DNA of 64,000 nucleotides from Barthelona sp. PCE (lineage: Eukaryota > Metamonada: BaSk clade): assembly GCA_040285745.1 (NCBI GenBank), contig JAUFOR010000008.1:1798001-1862000 (forward strand), in the 5' to 3' direction. Under the pieces are notes generated by a model, which worked only from the letters and a program-made list of their open reading frames with translations, searched no databases and was not told the DNA's origin. The position numbers were made by a program, and so were the translations under genes. Shown here piece after piece: positions 1-10,500 of the stretch (its first letter is position 1; every line of letters begins with the position of its first letter).

Positions 1-59
1 AACACTTTCAACAGTTTCTGTCCTCTAAAACTCTTGATAGATAATATGTACCGTTAGGA

Positions 60-1076
60 ATGGCTCTAAATCTTAAAAAGATTGACTCTCCTTTATTGTT
101 AGTATCACTTACCGTGTTATGTACGGTTGTGATGTTGTTTATACGTCTAGCAAACTGGATCCAGATTAGCTGGTGGGTGATATTCCTCCCATTGTATGTA
201 TGTGACATCATCACCCTTTTTACCGCATCTTCAGCAGTATTGCATTATTTCAATTCGTTGACCAGCTCATACGACGTTGCCGACGTAGACGCGCTTATAG
301 CAACCACTGTATTATATATTCCTCTTATAGTATTTGAGATTTTCTTACCCTGGTTTCTTTCAAGGGTTTCCAGTTCAAATGATATTTGGATTCCTCTAAG
401 CGCGTATTTTGTAGCATTTGTAGCATCAATAATCACATATATCTTCAAATTGAAGAGCAGACGATCGGGACACTTTGATGTAATGATCATGTTTTTGTTG
501 CCATTCTTCCTTTCATTTGGCCTAAAGGTGAACGGCTTTGTTGATTGGAGCTGGACAGCCATGATTTATTCACAGTGCTTTTCTTCACTTATTTGTGGAG
601 GATTACTCATGCTTAGTGGTGAACGATTGAATGGTAGCACTTTTGCAATTTCAAATACATTGGGTTTCTTATTACTCGCTCAGTGGTCTTCTAGTTACAG
701 CAGATCAAGTTTTCTCGTATGGTCTTTTCTCATTTTCTTATGCCAGTTTTTTGTCTATTTTTATGTTGCATGGAATAGACCACCTCAGAATAAGTGGTGG
801 GTGTCATGGAAAACTGGTTCTGAGCTTCCAGAGTATACAGTATCATCAAATTATTTGGAACCCGTTCCCCATGCAGTTGTTCATGAAGGATCAGTGTCAT
901 CCCGATCAAGAAGGGATTCATTAAGTACAATTCGTTCCAGACCATCATCGCGCGGATCAAGAAGCGCTTTGTCAAGAAGTTCATCACGTGGTTCACTCAA
1001 ATCCATCAAATCTTATAAGAGTAGTTCCTCAAAACGTGTAGATGAACTTGCTCAAATAGACATTCAGTTTACTTAA
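60..1076 (+). CDS. TMEM185-like multi-pass membrane protein
   Basis: This is a 338-residue polytopic membrane protein. Hydrophobic segments fill residues 10-240, and the remaining hundred or so residues are a soluble tail. Two internally similar stretches, an Arg-Leu-x-x-Trp-Ile-Gln-x-Ser-Trp-Trp segment near residue 30 and a Leu-Lys-x-Asn-Gly-Phe-x-Asp-Trp-Ser-Trp segment near residue 160, resemble the duplicated core of the TMEM185 (Fragile-X-F) family, whose function is unknown. The last 55 residues are rich in Ser-Arg dipeptides (SRSRR, SRGS, SSRGSLKS), which suggests a phosphorylated cytoplasmic tail. The ATG at 60 is the first in frame in the window, so an upstream exon outside the window cannot be excluded. 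The stop is TAA. The family call rests on recalled similarity; the membrane topology is visible in the sequence. Confidence 0.65.
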   Translation: MALNLKKIDSPLLLVSLTVLCTVVMLFIRLANWIQISWWVIFLPLYVCDIITLFTASSAVLHYFNSLTSSYDVADVDALIATTVLYIPLIVFEIFLPWFLSRVSSSNDIWIPLSAYFVAFVASIITYIFKLKSRRSGHFDVMIMFLLPFFLSFGLKVNGFVDWSWTAMIYSQCFSSLICGGLLMLSGERLNGSTFAISNTLGFLLLAQWSSSYSRSSFLVWSFLIFLCQFFVYFYVAWNRPPQNKWWVSWKTGSELPEYTVSSNYLEPVPHAVVHEGSVSSRSRRDSLSTIRSRPSSRGSRSALSRSSSRGSLKSIKSYKSSSSKRVDELAQIDIQFT

Positions 1077-1341
1077 CTGTTTATTTCGTGATTTCTGCAT
1101 TAATTAGAGTAAAGTATATGTTAAAAATGATTTTGAGGATCAATTAATTGCTGTTTTGTATATTTGTACTTAAAGATCACACATAACCAGTTCCATGGAG
1201 CACCGTTTGAGCACTAATTTCCGTTCTTCAAGTTTCAAAATAATTCTGATGCTGGCATTTCCTGTTCTCGGAAGAACCAACTAAAAACCTTTGAAATTCG
1301 CAGGGTCCGCGATACCATCCCACTTCACACCCATCTAGTAA
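1077..1341. other. intergenic region, nothing identified
   Basis: The first hundred bases are AT-rich and look like 3' flank of the membrane protein gene. From about 1,185 to 1,335 the composition becomes noticeably richer in G and C, without an open reading frame of useful length. I looked for tRNA boxes and snRNA core motifs and found no convincing match. It may hold the promoter of the uridine phosphorylase gene or an unrecognised small RNA. Confidence 0.4.
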
Positions 1342-2247
1342 ATGAACAATATTACAACCTCTTGCAAACAGTTTTTAAACTTATACATCTATTTTTCTAA
1401 TATGACAAGCAAAGATTTCTCCAACTCAGAGTTTCCCACAACTGGTGAAGGTCGTGTTTATCATTTAGGAGCCAAAAAAGGTGAAATTTATAACCGTATT
1501 GTTACTTCCGGTGATGTAGGTCGTATTAAGCGTATTAAAACTCATCTTACCGAAATTCACTATGAAATTGAAAGCTCCAGATGCTTTTATATTGTTTCTG
1601 GTGTGTACAAGGGTTTCAACGTAACACTGGTTGCCTCCCTTATGGGTTATCCTAACATGGACTTTGCTGTTCGTGAACTCCGTGCTATCGTTGACGGTCC
1701 CATGGTCATCATCCGCTTAGGAACATGTGGTTCTCCCAGAGCCGACTCTCGCCTTGGTGATATTGCTATTGGCCGTGAGACTCGCGGTATTTACCGTAAC
1801 CCTGATGCTTTCCGTCCCGGTGCCCCCGCTGATATGGAGAAGTATCACATCACCCTTCCTGCCAAGGGTTGTGACCGTCTTTCAGACATTGTTAAGGCCA
1901 AACTAATTGAACAAGAGCTTAACGTTGTTGAAGGAACAACTTTCTCTGGTTGCACTTTTTATTCCGCTCAAGGACGTGTTGGTGTTCACTTTGATGACAA
2001 GAATGAGCACATCCTCGATCGTATTGTTAACGAAGTTCCCGATGCTGTTAACATTGAGATGGAAAGCTTCCACCTCTTTGATCTCGCTGAGAACGCTATG
2101 CCTGGTTATGAAATGTATGTTAGCGCTATTGCTATCATCATCGCCAAGCGTGACAGTGGTGCTTTCATCACAAACGAAGAGAAGTACAAGGCCGAACTTA
2201 TTTGCGGTACTGCTTGTCTTGATACTATTGTTGAATTCGAGTTTTGA
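1342..2247 (+). CDS. uridine phosphorylase (nucleoside phosphorylase family I)
   Basis: The product (301 residues from the first ATG, 281 from the in-frame ATG at 1402) belongs to the PNP/UDP phosphorylase superfamily, which splits uridine with phosphate into uracil and ribose-1-phosphate for pyrimidine salvage in the cytosol. Visible signatures are the early TSGDVGRIKRI stretch (phosphate site), VIIRLGTCGSPRADSRLGDI (the glycine-rich nucleoside pocket of UPP1/UPP2-type enzymes) and NIEMESFHLFDLA near the C-terminus, where the ME(S/T) motif binds ribose. Length matches eukaryotic uridine phosphorylases. The first 20 residues of the longer form look unlike enzyme sequence, so the ATG at 1402 is a serious alternative start. 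The gene converges on the neighbour at 2279 with a gap of only 31 bases. Confidence 0.88.
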   Translation: MNNITTSCKQFLNLYIYFSNMTSKDFSNSEFPTTGEGRVYHLGAKKGEIYNRIVTSGDVGRIKRIKTHLTEIHYEIESSRCFYIVSGVYKGFNVTLVASLMGYPNMDFAVRELRAIVDGPMVIIRLGTCGSPRADSRLGDIAIGRETRGIYRNPDAFRPGAPADMEKYHITLPAKGCDRLSDIVKAKLIEQELNVVEGTTFSGCTFYSAQGRVGVHFDDKNEHILDRIVNEVPDAVNIEMESFHLFDLAENAMPGYEMYVSAIAIIIAKRDSGAFITNEEKYKAELICGTACLDTIVEFEF

Positions 2248-2278
2248 GTTTATTGATTGCTAATAAAAGTGTTTGTTT

Positions 2279-5200
2279 TTACTTTTTTTTACGCTTACTT
2301 TGCTGAAGACGATCATGCAAAGCAGAGTCCAATACCGTTTCAAAAGTTCTACCAGCAACAAACGCAAAAAGTGGCGCAAAATTGGCACCTTCCGTATTCA
2401 GTTCCGTCACACGCGATCCAAACGCGTCATTCCAAAATGGATCAAGGAACTCTCTACATGAATTCTTGAATGGTTCCCAAAGTTCGACGCAACGCTCCTC
2501 CAACAATCTTTTTGGTTTGCTTCTGCTCTTTGGGGGGTTCATACGGTATTCTGAAATATCATTCGCAGTCACTGAAGAAGTCATGACAATCGTCTCAATC
2601 AAAGCAATCATTATCGCACCCTTCATATAGTTGAGTGGGGTATCATCAACTTGACTTGGCTCATCATCATCTGTCTGCAAAAGTGCCAAGTACGGGTCCT
2701 GTGACGCAGCTCGCTGTGCGATGAGCGAATATGCGTTGAATTCGTGCTCAAGCTCCACAAGCGCACATAATAGAGTACTATTACAATCTGATATGACGTA
2801 ACATATCACAAATGCAAGATTTAGAGCACCACTGAACCCGGAACGAGCCGGAAGAAGCGCGGAGATTAACTTTTTCACAATATTCTTGTATGAATAATCG
2901 CTTAATGATAAAAATTGTAGAGTTTTGAAAAGTCCCGCAATAGACTCGTTGGTTGCAAGCAGAGCCGGAGGAACAGTGCGGCACACCTGTACAATGGTTC
3001 CTGCAATAGTGGAAACCATCATGTCTCTGTATGTAGTCGCAACATGCAGCAGCGGTTTCTCAATGATACGGTAAGTGCAATCCTGCAATGATGCCAAGAG
3101 GAACGGCTCTACAACACTGCTGGGGTTGACGAGGCCGTTCAGCGCCAGCTGTGAGAGAAGAAGCACAGCGTTAACACGAGTTCCTGGTGAGTAAACTAAA
3201 TTCGAAAAAAAGTATCCGATGCCTTCTGGAATAGTGTGTGCAAGCTCTCCCAGCGCTGTCTGGCAGCGCATCACGTCATCCACTGACGTAACACCCGTGA
3301 AAGCCCAATCAAAAAGAGATCCGAGTTCACCCAGATAGTGAGAGAAGCACATATCGTTATCTTTGTGCTTTACCGTTGTAGATGTGTGTAATATGTGTGT
3401 TGCGAGTTCGCGCCATATGAACGAGTCGAACAAAGGTGGGAAACGGCGCAGTAGTCGAAAGAGACAGCTCACAGCAGTAACCTTAACGCTGTTGTGCATA
3501 CATTGCGTAAACTGTTCATGAAGAATAAGGTTAGCGATGCGAAATAACTGGAAAACAACGTTCTCGAGGGACCCGTCCAAGCATGGCACACAGTGATTAT
3601 CCTCAGTAGTATTCCAAGCCATGTTATCAGCCTCAACCACCTCCGTCAAGCCATCAAGCGAAACTTCTCCCTCACAAACACACACAGAAGAGAGCGTGAG
3701 TAGAAGGGGGGTTCCTCTGTCCTGGTTGAATTGGTACGTAACATAAGGGTAGTCAGAAGGAAAAGATGGTTCAGTGTAGTCAGTGTGCACTGAACGTTTC
3801 AACTTGTCTTTTGTTAGTGATGCATAGCACTGCAGGCCGAAACCACATGAGTTTGACGGAGATACAGCAGCAAAAAGATTGGCAAAAGCTATCAGACTCC
3901 GTGGATGTATGGATGGGGCAGCAAAGAGTTTATGGCAGCGCTCTCGTATTGTGCGATCCACGCTCGTTTCCGTGCGACTACTGTGCTTCTTGTAAGAAAA
4001 TGTAAGAAGTTCAGCAATGTGCATCAGATCTTGCTCGTTGTTCAGCATTCCAAAAGAGCGAATCAGTCCTCCAACTATTGTAGAAACGTCAATGGGGAGT
4101 ACTGTTGCCGTGTAAAAAACAGTCACAAGGCTACATAGTCGCCCAAAACAGTGGTTGATCTCATTGCTATCGCCCAACTTCGGCAACAAACGTTGGACTT
4201 CCGCAACCAAGCACTCTCCCATTCCAACAACCAGGTCTGTTGCACAACGTAGAAAAGTGGTGGCTAATCTTCCTCCTTCGGTTGCTAGTAGGTGAACGCG
4301 GTGCTTCAATTCTAACGATGCGAGTGATGCAGCATAAGCGACTGCACTTTTCTCATCCATATTTACGGCTTCAATGTATTTCTCAATAAGAAGGAGACCA
4401 ACATTGGCGAGCGGCCCGGTTTCAATGAATGCGATACATCCTTGCTTGTCTTCGATTTCTTGCTCTAAAAATGCCTTGTAGCCCCTTGATAAGAGGGCAT
4501 ACGCCTTCTTCTTCACCTTTTGCCCACTTGAAGGATCAGTCAGCAATGTCAGAAAAACAGACATCACCGACGCTGGTACTTGATGGGAATCTGAGATGTT
4601 CAGCTCATCGAAAAGCGTCAGCGACATGGCCTTGACGGACTCATAGCGAGATGTTATACCAAGCTGAACGGTCGTCATGACTTCCATGGTGCTGATGGTG
4701 ATGCAATCCTCAGCGTCTTTTCTGATATGGTCTTCTGCATCCCTGGCTGCACGCAATGCCTGAAGCAGCCGCGTTGCATTGCTGCTTGAAAGACTGTGCA
4801 TGTTACTGATGCCAACGACAAGTAATCCCGCAGAGTATGTAAAGGCGTCGTGTTTAACTGCCATCACAGCACAGTTCTTCTGCAAAAATGACAGAGGCGG
4901 TGCTGTTCCGGGGAAAGTGCCCGTTAAATTCTCAACGAGAGATATTAATTCACATTGGTTTGATTGATGCAGGAAAACCTTGTAACGTGTTGGTAGAGTT
5001 TGCTCAATCGTTCTCCTGAAGAGAGGCGCGTGTATCTCCCACGCACCCTCGACGTTCGTTACCTGTGTTTGGTGGAATAACGTCCTGAAATGGCTGGCTG
5101 CAGTGAAGAGGTGTCCCAATCCTGTTGCACTTTTAAATTCCTCCCAGTAGAGGCACGCGTACTTACACATCAGCGAAAGGAGCTCGATCGATCCAAGTAG

Positions 5201-6253
5201 CACAGGGAAACATAATACTTCAGATAGATTTTTGCAGACAGTTACAAGAAGGTGGTCGTTGTGAAACAAGTTTTGGCAGATGCGGTGCTTTAGAAATGCA
5301 CCGCGCATATTTTGAACATGATCATCTATTAAATCAGAGGGAACTGTGACGGGAACAACCTCAAACATGCGAATAAGAAAAAGAGTTAGTGCGTTGACGG
5401 AGACCGAGTAAGACTTGCGCTTGACTGTGTGTCGCACCCAGACGCTTCCCGTTGTGCGTGCAAGAAAGAGAAATGCAGATGAAAAGAAATCGGCAATGCT
5501 TTCTTGTGAAACACATTTTTCATAGAAGAATATGAGGGAGTGTACTATAGGACCCATTTCAGGGTTTATGCGATGCACGGCGCCAATAAAGCGCATTATT
5601 CCGTCAAGATCGAGTTGGACAAACCTCAAGGCAACCGTTAGCTCAAGGATGGAGAGCCTGCTTTTATGCAGGCTCTTCTCATCTGCTATGAATGCTAGAA
5701 TGCAGTTTCTAACGTTTATGTGGTAGCGTACCTCAAATCCCATGAGTAAAATAAAAAGAACACAAAAATCAAACCTTTCAGCACAAGAAATCTCGTTCTT
5801 GATAGCTGTAAATATTTCGTTCAGTTGTTCAACGATGCTAATGTCATCCGTGAACGTGTGCAAGACCGAGAACAAAGTGCGGTAACGTTCGCTATCAAAA
5901 AGTTCAATCATTGGGTTTCCCAACTCGATGAGACTGTGTAGTGCGTTGTTGAGGTTGTTGAGGCGTGCTTTGGACACGATGACATCGGAAGTGAGACATT
6001 CGACTACGTCCTCAATAAGAACTAGCATCTTTTCTCTCATATCAACAACCCTTGAATCTTCACGCTTCATTGTATTCATAAATGTGTTTATGGGGGCGAC
6101 AGCTGCCTTTTTCGCAGGAAAAGGGCTCAATTGTGGTTCTTGTAAACTGCCCTTCAAACGTTTATGATGGTTGATATTAATCTTTGCAATTTCTACAGTT
6201 TCGTTCATACTCCCATCATTAATGTCGAGCAGACTCTCTTTGGAATCGCTCAT
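2279..6253 (-). CDS. HEAT-repeat protein, probable cohesin loader Scc2/NIPBL
   Basis: This is a 1,324-residue, mostly alpha-helical protein with no membrane segments or signal peptide. Its best clue lies around residues 1,020-1,075: a helix reading LALNGLVNPSSVVEPFLLA followed by a TTYRDMM helix. This resembles the conserved HEAT block of Scc2/Nipped-B/NIPBL, where 'GLV-P--cVP-Li' is followed by 'kY--fi'. Scc2 with Scc4 loads cohesin on chromatin and stimulates its ATPase. The N-terminus is polar and contains an SPFPAKK segment, and the C-terminus ends in a basic patch (RLQQSKRKKK), both consistent with a nuclear protein. The length is at the short end for Scc2 (yeast about 1,500). The repeat region could also belong to another HEAT-repeat chromatin factor, so the call is moderate. 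The ATG at 6253 starts the frame. It is divergent from the phosphoesterase gene, 159 bases away. Confidence 0.5.
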   Translation of the reverse strand: MSDSKESLLDINDGSMNETVEIAKININHHKRLKGSLQEPQLSPFPAKKAAVAPINTFMNTMKREDSRVVDMREKMLVLIEDVVECLTSDVIVSKARLNNLNNALHSLIELGNPMIELFDSERYRTLFSVLHTFTDDISIVEQLNEIFTAIKNEISCAERFDFCVLFILLMGFEVRYHINVRNCILAFIADEKSLHKSRLSILELTVALRFVQLDLDGIMRFIGAVHRINPEMGPIVHSLIFFYEKCVSQESIADFFSSAFLFLARTTGSVWVRHTVKRKSYSVSVNALTLFLIRMFEVVPVTVPSDLIDDHVQNMRGAFLKHRICQNLFHNDHLLVTVCKNLSEVLCFPVLLGSIELLSLMCKYACLYWEEFKSATGLGHLFTAASHFRTLFHQTQVTNVEGAWEIHAPLFRRTIEQTLPTRYKVFLHQSNQCELISLVENLTGTFPGTAPPLSFLQKNCAVMAVKHDAFTYSAGLLVVGISNMHSLSSSNATRLLQALRAARDAEDHIRKDAEDCITISTMEVMTTVQLGITSRYESVKAMSLTLFDELNISDSHQVPASVMSVFLTLLTDPSSGQKVKKKAYALLSRGYKAFLEQEIEDKQGCIAFIETGPLANVGLLLIEKYIEAVNMDEKSAVAYAASLASLELKHRVHLLATEGGRLATTFLRCATDLVVGMGECLVAEVQRLLPKLGDSNEINHCFGRLCSLVTVFYTATVLPIDVSTIVGGLIRSFGMLNNEQDLMHIAELLTFSYKKHSSRTETSVDRTIRERCHKLFAAPSIHPRSLIAFANLFAAVSPSNSCGFGLQCYASLTKDKLKRSVHTDYTEPSFPSDYPYVTYQFNQDRGTPLLLTLSSVCVCEGEVSLDGLTEVVEADNMAWNTTEDNHCVPCLDGSLENVVFQLFRIANLILHEQFTQCMHNSVKVTAVSCLFRLLRRFPPLFDSFIWRELATHILHTSTTVKHKDNDMCFSHYLGELGSLFDWAFTGVTSVDDVMRCQTALGELAHTIPEGIGYFFSNLVYSPGTRVNAVLLLSQLALNGLVNPSSVVEPFLLASLQDCTYRIIEKPLLHVATTYRDMMVSTIAGTIVQVCRTVPPALLATNESIAGLFKTLQFLSLSDYSYKNIVKKLISALLPARSGFSGALNLAFVICYVISDCNSTLLCALVELEHEFNAYSLIAQRAASQDPYLALLQTDDDEPSQVDDTPLNYMKGAIMIALIETIVMTSSVTANDISEYRMNPPKSRSKPKRLLEERCVELWEPFKNSCREFLDPFWNDAFGSRVTELNTEGANFAPLFAFVAGRTFETVLDSALHDRLQQSKRKKK

Positions 6254-6412
6254 TTGAATTATATGCCCAAATGCAGACGAGAAAGGTAAGATATTGAATT
6301 GCGAAACGTTATTTTTTGTGCCTTTCTCTTTGCATTTGAATATTTATGCACTGTAAAAGGGGTCTAACTTGCGATATGTCTGGCGGGGAACGATATTATA
6401 TTCTTCAAAAGT

Positions 6413-7534
6413 ATGCTTTCTACAATATTGCCTCTTTCAGCACTGATCAAAGCAATTAATCATATGAGGTTTTTTATTGGGGCCGACTGGCACGGGCAAA
6501 TAAGGCAAGCACAAGCTTTTGTTCATATTCTAAATGGCGCCGCAGAATTAATTGCCACACATTTTGGCGCTGAAAACACACAGAGTAACACTCAAACAAT
6601 GGACATTGTTGGTATTGTCAATGGTGATTTCTCACCAAGGCGGCGATTTTACGATGAATATGATCCGGACTATCACACAGCTCTTCCCCAGTTCCAGCTC
6701 AATTTTTTTGTTAATGAATTACTCCCTGTGCTCGCCAAGTGCAAGGTGCCGATCATTATCCAACCAGGAAACACAGAATACGCATGTTTGGAGGAACATT
6801 ATGAGAATGCATGCCTCAACCACAACAATGTTTTTTTCTGCAAAGGAGGTGTTTTTGAAGCTCCATTCCTCCCTGAGCCCATTTTCTTCTTTCCATATGT
6901 ACCAATGTCATCGCATCGGTTGAAGGATTATGAGTTGTTTGACGACGATCGTGTCCACACCATTAAATCACTCAGTGGTATTAGTAGCTGGGGTCGTGAC
7001 GTCTCCGATCTCCCAGGTCTCGTGTATCTCGTGCACAGAGATGAAATGGAGGGTAAAAGGCCTGTGAAATTTGACGGTTTACCACGTGGCAAGGAATTCT
7101 GGCAGTCCCCTCAACATAAATCATATCCATGGTGTGCAGGACCTCGTGTATATCGCCCTCAAGCAATTTCATCATTGTCAGAGCGATTTGACGAGCTGTA
7201 CACAAAGCCGTGTCGAATTTGGTTTTGTCACGCGCCATTGCGTCACTATTTTGATCGTAACTATAAAAATATTACGTGTGGAAGTCCAGGACTGTTGATC
7301 AAATGCGACGAGCACAAACCTCTTGTGGTGACAACAGCACACATTCACGAGGCCATGGGTGAGATGTATCGCGGAAACAGCCTTATTATTGGACAAGGGA
7401 ACGACAATTGGTCAACTTTTACTGGTATTGAGCTTCAATTGATTGGAGACAGACGGATTGTCAACAGGCACGTCGTACCATTCCCCAGTTCACACGCGTT
7501 CAAGAAATCACGTTCGTTAAAGAAACTTACTTGA
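6413..7534 (+). CDS. calcineurin-like metallophosphoesterase
   Basis: The 373-residue product shows the ordered metal-binding blocks of the calcineurin-like phosphoesterase superfamily: GADWHG (D-x-H), IVNGDFS (GD), QPGNTEY (the GNH/E block, with Asn kept and His replaced by Thr), FCHAP (the distal His) and TTAHIHEAMG (the GHxH-type block). Such enzymes hydrolyse phosphomonoesters or diesters with two metal ions. The His-to-Thr change in GNHD would remove a proton-donor residue, so substrate preference or activity may be unusual. No signal peptide is obvious. The conserved fold begins with MRFFIGADWHG, so the ATG at 6464 is the more natural start; the ATG at 6413 gives the longest form. The gene converges on midasin with 48 bases between the stops. 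Confidence 0.75.
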   Translation: MLSTILPLSALIKAINHMRFFIGADWHGQIRQAQAFVHILNGAAELIATHFGAENTQSNTQTMDIVGIVNGDFSPRRRFYDEYDPDYHTALPQFQLNFFVNELLPVLAKCKVPIIIQPGNTEYACLEEHYENACLNHNNVFFCKGGVFEAPFLPEPIFFFPYVPMSSHRLKDYELFDDDRVHTIKSLSGISSWGRDVSDLPGLVYLVHRDEMEGKRPVKFDGLPRGKEFWQSPQHKSYPWCAGPRVYRPQAISSLSERFDELYTKPCRIWFCHAPLRHYFDRNYKNITCGSPGLLIKCDEHKPLVVTTAHIHEAMGEMYRGNSLIIGQGNDNWSTFTGIELQLIGDRRIVNRHVVPFPSSHAFKKSRSLKKLT

Positions 7535-7582
7535 TATTGCAAACACAGAAACACTTAAATATATTGTTTATTTTCAGTAAAA

Positions 7583-10500
7583 CTACCTCGCAAGGAGTGA
7601 AATCCACTGTTGGAGTGCCTGTGACACAACACCTGGGAGTTCACGCATGTCGTTGACGACGACATAGAAGTCAAGCGGAATGGTTGTAAGATAAGGCACC
7701 TTTACGGGCTTGGTCTTACCGTTTCTTGTCTCGAACTTAATTTGCATAAATTCTGTGATGGGGGTGGGGGTGTCTGGCGGATCGATGATGATGAGAGCAA
7801 CCAGAATATTGGATGCGCGGGCAAAGGCAGCCCACTTCTTAATACGCTCCATGTCATTGATTCGACCGTCGCTGATACAAAACAGTAGCTGATTTGTAAC
7901 AACGTCGGGGTTGCTGACACGGTTAGCATGTGCACGGCCGCTCAGTTCAGATAGAGCAACGCGGAACATATCAGCAAAGCTCGTCTTCTCTTCATCGAAA
8001 TTAAAGCTACCGATTAGGCGCTTCAGGCCATGTGATGTGAAAGGTTCACCCAATGAATGAACAAACTCAGCTGTTTCTCCAAATCTCAGAACACCAACGT
8101 TTCCACTGTCGAGGTTTGTAAGAGCTTGGGCAATAACAGCAGTTGTCTGAAGACCCATGCTTGCAACGTCCAGATCAGCCATAGATAAGGAGTTGTCCAT
8201 TGCAAGCACAATGTCGTATTGGCGTTTCTGAGGCTTGGTACGACGTAACCATATCGCATCTTTGCGGAAATTAGAAGCAATATACGCAATGACTTTTCGA
8301 ATGTTGATGCGCTTACCCGTTTTATAATCTCCCTTGAGTTGGGACGTCTGCGTAGGTAACAGAATAAGGCGCAGTTGTTCGGTAAGTCGTGATGCCAGTG
8401 GTGCAATTTCACGCTGAAGTTGGGTGAAAGAGATCGCATCATCAACATCGTTTGACATGACCTGGCGCATCGCGGCATTCACAATCAACTCCTGCTGTGC
8501 GAGTTTTGCTTGTGAGAAGTCAAGATCTACAACGTTACTACCAACAAATGTTTTAATACGCTCAATTGGCTTGATCGCCACCATAGCCTCGTCGTCTTCC
8601 TCCTCTTTCGGTCTGTCCTCGTTTTGTTCGACATCAGTTACAGTGGGTGCTGCCTGAGCCTTATTAGTACGCTCTTCAGCTTCATCATGTTCGACCTCAT
8701 CCTCCGATTCAACAGTTTGCATTTCCATGTCCTGCATTTCATCATACTGTTGTTCAGAGCTGCCAACACCAACGGCAGCTTCTTTCGTTTCGTCCTCTTC
8801 TTCCGCGTACTCTCTATCCTCAGCATCCTCAGCAGCGCCTTCATTGTTGCGCTCAAATGCGTTTTCAACAACTTCATCTTCTTCTTGGGCCTCAGTCTTT
8901 TCCTGGCGACTGCGCTGCAGTGTTTCATCCGACTGTCCAGCACCTTGAGCAGAACCTTCGTTCTCAGCTGACTCACCTGAGCCTTCGGTTGTACCAGCAC
9001 CTTCTTCACCAAAAGTACCCTGCTGGTCTTCATCACACTCTTCCATCTCTTCTTCTCTGTTCTCTTCATCTTCCTGGTTCTCATCCTCTGCAAGACCCTC
9101 ATCGATAGTTGGCATTTCTTCGGCATTCTCATCTTGATCTTCTTCACCTTCACCTTCTTCAATTTCTTCGTCTTCGATCTCATCGATAGCAACGTCCTCA
9201 AGGTCCGGCTCCTCCATTTCCTCGGGACCCTCGTCGTCTTCCGGCGGTACCTCTTCCATATGTGGCTCCTCCGGCTCTTCGACATCACTCATGGCATCAG
9301 CAAACGTGTTGTTCACATCCTCCTTCTCATGATCCTCCTTTTCATTATCAAGATCTTCTTCTTCATGCTCTTCGCCTTCTTCCTCTTCAGCGTCGCGCAT
9401 TTCGGGTTGCTGGTAATCAACAGCATCCTCTTCGACCTCTTCCATATTCTCTTCTTCGTTGTTATCAAAATCAAACTCACCTTCACCCTTAACATCATTG
9501 TCAAAGTCTTCTGGCAGGGAGTTCTGCTCAATGTCATTGTCCCACAGCTCTTCTTCAATATCCTCTTCTCCTTGGGCTTCACCCAACTCATCCTCGACGT
9601 CGAGCTCGTCCATGTTCATTTCGTCCATTTCCTCCTGTTGTTCTTCGGTCAGATCCTCCTGTTCGCCCTCGAAATCGCTTTGAGCGTCGAATCCAGAGCC
9701 ATCGTTCTCGGTCTTAAGAGAGTTATCCTCATTCTCAAGTCCTTCCATCTGCCAATCTTCTTCAATCTCATCAGAAACGTCCTTCTCACCACCCTCGCCT
9801 TCTCCAAGACCAGGGCCCTCGTTTTCATCATACTTATCTGTCTCCTCACTCTCTTGATATTCGACTGTCTCACCAAAACCTTCTCTATGCAGTAAATGCA
9901 GCACTGAGATCACAAACTGACTAACATCAATCATAGCAGTGGATGCCTGCGTTGTTAGGGTGTCGATGAAGCGGGCCATCTTTTGCAAGACGCGAACTAG
10001 CTCGCGGAGGTGGAAGTCACCATCAATAAACACATAGTCTTCACCATCAGCAAAATTGACAGAGCACACGTACTTGACAACCTTGCTACTGTAAAAAACG
10101 TGCTGAAGCGCGACAATATGCTTCATGAACTGTGGAAGAGACAGCTGTAAACCATCTTCTTCCTCAATAATAAAAGTACATAATGTCTCTGTCTTTGATA
10201 GAGCGTGCATTGCTTCGATCATTTTACGCATAAACGCCTCGAACTCGTCCACGTACTCCGAAAGGGAAGCGGTAGGAGCGTTCGGATCGTATCTGATCTC
10301 GTTGAGCAGAGTCAAGAAATCAGTGAAATTGGTGCCAAATTCTGTGAATCCCAGTCCTCCCAGCGTGGTCGCAGCATCCTCATCGGCCAATGTTGGTAGG
10401 TGGGATGCGCACATGACGCGGTCGCTCTGGTGAAGTGCTGTTTCCTTATCGAAAGGAATAGTTGCTGGTTTAAGTGACGCTACTACTTGTCGTTCATCAG

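Noticed and set aside
8638-9288. 216-codon minus-strand frame rich in Arg/Lys
   Set aside because: Out-of-frame reading of the same acidic tract; composition is an artefact of the repeated codons.
9134-9895. 253-codon plus-strand frame
   Set aside because: It is the mirror of the Asp/Glu-rich midasin tract; its Phe/Leu/Ile bias follows from antisense GAA/GAT codons.
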